Assembly: GCA_964503615.1 (NCBI GenBank)
Contig: CAZDBA010000186.1
Span: forward strand, 1-8,798
Direction: 5' to 3'
Origin: CAZDBA01 sp964503615
Lineage (GTDB): Bacteria > Planctomycetota > Planctomycetia > Pirellulales > Pirellulaceae
Length of the DNA: 8,798 nt
Shown: positions 6,481 through 8,798 of the stretch, in pieces
How the letters are laid out: every line of letters begins with the position of its first letter
How positions within the stretch are numbered: the first letter of the stretch is position 1
Made by a program: the position numbers and the translations under genes
Notes under the pieces: generated by a model
What the model was told of the DNA's origin: nothing
The model's input: only the letters and a program-made list of their open reading frames with translations
The model's database searches: none

Positions 6481-6509
6481 AATTTAGAATGATTGGCGAT
6501 CATTTTCAA
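6481..6509 (-). promoter_or_regulatory. Candidate sigma70-type promoter of the P460 gene
   Basis: On the minus strand TTGAAA (6509-6504) is followed after exactly 17 bases by TAAATT (6486-6481). The -35 matches consensus at five of six positions and the -10 at four. Transcription would begin near 6474 and give a leader of about 55 bases containing the stem-loop and ribosome binding site. Confidence 0.45.
6488..6504. promoter_or_regulatory. Operator-like dyad within the P460 promoter spacer
   Basis: AATGAT (6488-6493) and ATCATT (6499-6504) are perfect inverted arms around TGGCG, and together they fill the spacer between the candidate -35 and -10. A protein bound here would directly affect RNA polymerase. 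The arms resemble half-sites of CRP/FNR-type (TTGAT-N4-ATCAA) and Fur-type operators, but the 5-base centre fits neither standard spacing (4 and 1), so the regulator cannot be named. Confidence 0.4.
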
Positions 6510-6631
6510 ACGGCTATCCAAGCAACCCAACATTTAAAGCAACAATGGCTACCAAGACGTGTTGTTGGGGTTGGGTTTGCCGAAACTGGATAAAGTTTTC
6601 CGTATTTTTGGGTAAAGTCTGATTTTTATTC

Positions 6632-6808
6632 GTGGCCCAAATCGGCAAGGACGAGCAAAATCTGACCGTCACATTCGTCGAACAGTCTTATCCAGCCATG
6701 TTTTTTATGGGTAAAACTGCCAGTCAGAACCGAAGTAGAGAATATGCTCACACCGAGGTTGCCAAGAAAGGCCAGTGTGCCAATCATGTCACTAAAGCTG
6801 CAATTTGA
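6632..6808 (+). CDS. Possible small protein, 58 residues (doubtful)
   Basis: A frame opening at GTG 6632 runs to TGA 6806-6808 and includes internal ATGs at 6698 and 6707. It encodes a polar, unrecognised peptide. Several codons end in C or G as expected for a gene here, but there is no ribosome binding site, and the -35 of the next promoter overlaps its stop. It may equally be chance. Confidence 0.15.
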   Translation: MAQIGKDEQNLTVTFVEQSYPAMFFMGKTASQNRSREYAHTEVAKKGQCANHVTKAAI

Positions 6809-6832
6809 AAACGGCTAACTAGCTCCTAGAAT
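6805..6832 (+). promoter_or_regulatory. Candidate sigma70-type promoter for the 157-residue protein gene
   Basis: TTGAAA (6805-6810) and TAGAAT (6827-6832) are separated by 16 bases, and each matches consensus at five of six positions. Transcription would begin near 6839, about 24 bases before the ATG at 6863. This is one of the best promoter matches in the window. Confidence 0.45.
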
Positions 6833-6862
6833 GATGCAGATGCGACCAAACACGAGATTTTG

Positions 6863-7336
6863 ATGGATTTTGACAAACGACTTGAGAGTGCAATCGACCG
6901 CGGGAAAAACCGAAGTCAGGCAGAAGCGGCCGCGAAACGCGAGCAAAAACTGTCTCAGGAGGAGCTGCGCAATCGCCATACCGTTTTTCGATTGAAACTT
7001 TCTGAGCACATTGAGGAAGGTTTGCGGAAACTTTGCGAACACTTCCCGGGTTTTGATTATGAGACGATTTATGGTGAACGTGGGTGGGGCGGAAGGCTGA
7101 CTCGCGACGACTTGAATCGAGGCGGATCCTATTTTAGCCGGATCGAAGTCATGGTCCGACCGATCAACGAACTGAATGTTGTGAACATTGCTGGTAAGGG
7201 AACTGTAGCCAACAAGGAAATCTACGCTTGGAACCAATTCGAAGACATTTCGGATGCGAAGCTAGAGAGTTTTCAACAGATCATTGACAGTTGGATCGTG
7301 ATGTACGCCGAAAAATTTGCCAGCCGCCAATTTTAA
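6863..7336 (+). CDS. Conserved hypothetical protein, 157 residues
   Basis: The protein has no signal peptide or membrane segment and should be cytoplasmic. Residues 1-60 are charged and probably helical, with a Lys/Arg/Glu/Ala-rich stretch (about 12-36). The central block HFPGFDYETIYGERGWGGRLTRDDL (about 60-84) and the segments YFSRIEVMVRP and KGTVANKEIYAWNQFEDIS look like a compact alpha/beta domain. I associate this pattern with a family of uncharacterised planctomycete proteins but know no function for it. ATG 6863 is chosen over the adjacent TTG at 6860, which would add a single Met. The TTG of the DUF1571 gene follows after 56 bases on the same strand with no clear terminator between, so the two may be co-transcribed. 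Confidence 0.8.
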   Translation: MDFDKRLESAIDRGKNRSQAEAAAKREQKLSQEELRNRHTVFRLKLSEHIEEGLRKLCEHFPGFDYETIYGERGWGGRLTRDDLNRGGSYFSRIEVMVRPINELNVVNIAGKGTVANKEIYAWNQFEDISDAKLESFQQIIDSWIVMYAEKFASRQF

Positions 7337-7392
7337 AGGGCGTTGGCTTTCAAAGACCTTAAACAAATCCAATAAATATATCGAGTTTAATT

Positions 7393-8391
7393 TTGAATTC
7401 AAAAATTGACAACAACGAAATTAAGCACGAACAAACTGCAGCCGAAAAGCGATCGACCGGGTCTGGTCGAAAGTACGGCTGCATCTTGCTGCCTCTCCTT
7501 TTGGTTGGGGTCCTCTTCGCTTCCTATTTGATCTATCAAAAATGGTTTGCCCCCCAAGTCGACCCGAACTTAAAATCACCTGACATCAAAATAGCCAATG
7601 GTGAAGTGGGAGAAACGCCTGTAATAACAGAAGGAGTACTAGCTGGGTTCACAAAAGAGGCGATCGAAAGCGCGGAGCATCCGCTGGAACCAGCGCTTGC
7701 CCTCGCTCGGCGGGGACTGCAACACATGGACAAAGAGGTATTGGGCTATAGCGCAACGTTGGTCAAGCAGATTCGTTACAAAGGTAAGTTACTACCGGAA
7801 GATCAACTCGAAGTTAAAATTCGTCACGAGCGAGGTGAGGGTGATGATTTTGTACCCTTCAGCGTGTATACCAAAATGCTCAGCCCACAAAAGAAACTTG
7901 GTATCGAAGCGATCTATGTTGACACTTGGAATGACAACAAGATCATAGTCCATCCCAATTGGCCGATGGGAAATATAAAGATACCTTTGCCAGTTGACGG
8001 AATGCTTGCGATGCAAGAACAACTCCATCCCATCACAATGATCGGACTAAAGAATCTTCTTCGTCAAACGATCGAAAAAGGCGAACGGGATCTTGCTCAT
8101 GATGAATGCGAGGTCTCGATCAATAGCGCGGAAGTCGATGGGCAGCGATGCTTGCTAATTGAAATCACCCATCCAGAACCTCGAGATCACTTTGAATTTC
8201 ACGTGGCCAAAATCTATATCGACATCGAGCGACAAGTTCCGCTTGGCTACGAGGGATATTTGTGGCCAGAAGAAGAGGGCGGCGAGCCGTCATTGTTCGA
8301 GAAATACATCTACACAAAGCTCAAGCTAAACCCAGGGCTGGATGACGAAGATTTCAATCCAGACAACGAAGCCTACAACTACCCTGGTTAG
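7393..8391 (+). CDS. Membrane-anchored DUF1571 protein
   Basis: The 332-residue protein has a short basic N-terminal tail (1-28), one transmembrane segment (about 29-49) and a long domain outside the membrane. From EHPLEPALALARRGL (95-109) to the end it follows the DUF1571 family: YSATLVKQIRYKGKL (119-133), VKIRHER (141-147), PFSVYTKMLSP (155-165), HPITMIGLKNL (212-222), DECEV (237-241), ITHPEPRDHFEFH (258-270), WPEEEGGEPSLFEKY (291-305) and LNPGLDDEDFNPDN (312-325). The family is widespread in planctomycetes; its fold is thought to resemble LolA/LolB lipid-binding proteins, and its function is unknown. The only start that keeps the membrane segment is TTG 7393, with GAG 7 bases upstream as a weak ribosome binding site. 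The basic residues before the helix predict a cytoplasmic N-terminus. Confidence 0.87.
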   Translation: MNSKIDNNEIKHEQTAAEKRSTGSGRKYGCILLPLLLVGVLFASYLIYQKWFAPQVDPNLKSPDIKIANGEVGETPVITEGVLAGFTKEAIESAEHPLEPALALARRGLQHMDKEVLGYSATLVKQIRYKGKLLPEDQLEVKIRHERGEGDDFVPFSVYTKMLSPQKKLGIEAIYVDTWNDNKIIVHPNWPMGNIKIPLPVDGMLAMQEQLHPITMIGLKNLLRQTIEKGERDLAHDECEVSINSAEVDGQRCLLIEITHPEPRDHFEFHVAKIYIDIERQVPLGYEGYLWPEEEGGEPSLFEKYIYTKLKLNPGLDDEDFNPDNEAYNYPG

Positions 8392-8423
8392 GCTGTCGAT
8401 TTTTCTGAATAAGCTACGTTACG

Positions 8424-8472
8424 GCATGCTTACGCGTTTGATCGGGCAGCGGTTAAAGTCGCGTGAGCATGC
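8424..8472. repeat. Long 13-bp-arm inverted repeat after the DUF1571 gene
   Basis: GCATGCTTACGCG (8424-8436) pairs with CGCGTGAGCATGC (8460-8472) at 13 positions, one of them a G-U wobble, around a 23-base loop. TTT and AAA just inside the arms can extend the stem across a bulge. It starts 33 bases after the DUF1571 stop and could stop its transcript, but no T-run follows, so a repeat or mobile-element origin is as likely. The strength of the foldback is directly visible; its role is inferred. Confidence 0.5.
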
Positions 8473-8530
8473 TCGGGTTGGCACGTTGAAATTAGAGTCG
8501 TAGCAAGAAAGTATGAGCTGCGTCCCCCCG

Positions 8531-8584
8531 TCCCCTTTTATGATGCCCCAACTTTCGACATCACAACCAACACAAAAGAGGGGA
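8531..8584. other. Nested foldback with an AAAAGGGGACGGGG motif
   Basis: TCCCCTTTT (8531-8539) pairs with AAAAGAGGGGA (8574-8584) with one bulged A, and inside it TGATG (8541-8545) pairs with CATCA (8559-8563). On the minus strand the 5' arm continues as AAAAGGGGACGGGGGGACGC. Motifs of the type 'aaaGGGGACgg' are known to me from intergenic repeats linked to REP-associated tyrosine transposases. No transposase is present, so this would be at most a non-autonomous remnant or a structured RNA. Confidence 0.35.
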
Positions 8585-8589
8585 TAACG

Positions 8590-8646
8590 TCAGAGAACAG
8601 CAGCGACCAGTAGAACCCCAAGTAATACGCGAAGTGAATATCTCAT
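8590..8646 (-). pseudogene. 18-residue hydrophobic micro-ORF or broken signal-peptide start
   Basis: ATG 8646 opens MRYSLRVLLGVLLVAAVL and then TGA. The peptide has a basic N-terminus and a hydrophobic core like a signal peptide or membrane anchor. Beyond the TGA the same frame stays open for more than 50 codons, to a TAA near 8421, but that part runs through the two foldback elements and does not look like a protein. It is either a small membrane peptide, the remnant of an exported protein, or chance. No ribosome binding site is visible. Confidence 0.2.
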
Positions 8647-8697
8647 TTGTTGCAGGTGGAAAACGGCCGCGACTTATTGTCTTAGTAAAGATGCAAT

Positions 8698-8798
8698 ATG
8701 GCAAGAAGTTGCCCAAAATGCAAAAAATGTGCCAAGGCCGTTACCACCTTTTCATTCCAACTTGCTTGGACAGTTTTTCACAACGATGCCTTATTTTA
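8698..8798 (+). CDS. Possible start of a Cys-rich protein running off the window (partial)
   Basis: ATG 8698 opens MARSCPKCKKCAKAVTTF and remains open for 33 codons to the window edge. The C-P-K-C-K-K-C cluster could belong to a zinc ribbon. A second frame from ATG 8691 is also open to the edge, so openness is weak evidence, and there is no good ribosome binding site. Confidence 0.2.
   Translation, partial: MARSCPKCKKCAKAVTTFSFQLAWTVFHNDALF

Larger units (their letters stand above)
6420..6862. other. 443-bp divergent control region between the P460 gene and the 157-residue protein gene
   Basis: The left part holds a coherent leader for the P460 gene on the minus strand: Shine-Dalgarno site, stem-loop, -10, dyad and -35 (separate entries). 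The right end holds a promoter for the plus-strand gene. In the middle, GGATAAAG (6588-6595) and GGGTAAAG (6610-6617) are 22 bases apart, about two helical turns, with a third version GGGTAAAA at 6709-6716. CTGGATAA (6586-6593) is also inverted perfectly as TTATCCAG (6688-6695). A 58-codon frame at 6632-6808 is listed separately. No tRNA or known riboswitch was recognised. Confidence 0.4.
8392..8798. other. 407-bp terminal region without a confident gene
   Basis: This stretch holds a long inverted repeat (8424-8472), a second nested foldback with a GC-rich motif (8531-8584), an 18-codon frame on the minus strand (8590-8646) and an open frame reaching the window edge (from 8698). A 5-bp foldback, GGCAA-gaag-TTGCC, lies at 8700-8713. 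The layout suggests a decayed or repeat-derived intergenic segment more than a regulatory region of one gene. Confidence 0.4.

Noticed and set aside
1..8798. CRISPR array, tRNA/rRNA, prophage, toxin-antitoxin or defence genes
   Set aside because: No regularly spaced repeats, cloverleaf, phage or nuclease signatures were seen on either strand.

Overview
This window looks like chromosome of a planctomycete, most likely of the Pirellulaceae/Pirellulales type. The evidence is a DUF1571 protein, a small three-helix membrane protein with a terminal 'SPYRPP' tail, a secreted cytochrome P460 protein, TTG start codons, and few strong Shine-Dalgarno sites. The lineage is inferred from family content; no taxonomic marker such as rRNA is present.

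Layout from left to right: the acidic C-terminal tail of an upstream gene (1-59, +); aroA for EPSP synthase (117-1439, +); a small three-helix membrane protein (1551-1943, +); and, meeting it tail to tail with zero bases between the stops, a large S9 prolyl-oligopeptidase-family peptidase related to plant plastid glutamyl endopeptidase (1944-4316, -). A divergent promoter region (4317-4523) leads to a circularly permuted ribosome-assembly GTPase of the YlqF/RbgA family (4524-5483, +). A 105-bp convergent gap holds a short repeat-like sequence and a small hairpin. Then comes a secreted cytochrome P460 protein whose linker carries repeated NPF/DPF motifs (5589-6419, -). A 443-bp divergent control region (6420-6862) precedes an uncharacterised 157-residue protein (6863-7336, +) and a membrane-anchored DUF1571 protein (7393-8391, +), which may form an operon. 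The last 400 bases have no confident gene but contain two structured or repeat-like elements, an 18-codon reading frame, and perhaps the start of a further gene.

The genes do not form one obvious pathway. aroA (shikimate pathway) and ylqF (50S assembly) are housekeeping genes; the others are lineage-specific genes of the cell envelope or of unknown role. I see no phage, CRISPR, restriction, toxin-antitoxin, tRNA or rRNA features. The most interesting signals are the NPF/DPF-repeat P460 protein with its promoter and operator-like dyad, and the repeat/hairpin elements in the intergenic DNA near 5500 and 8424-8584. I do not see evidence for a complete undescribed system.
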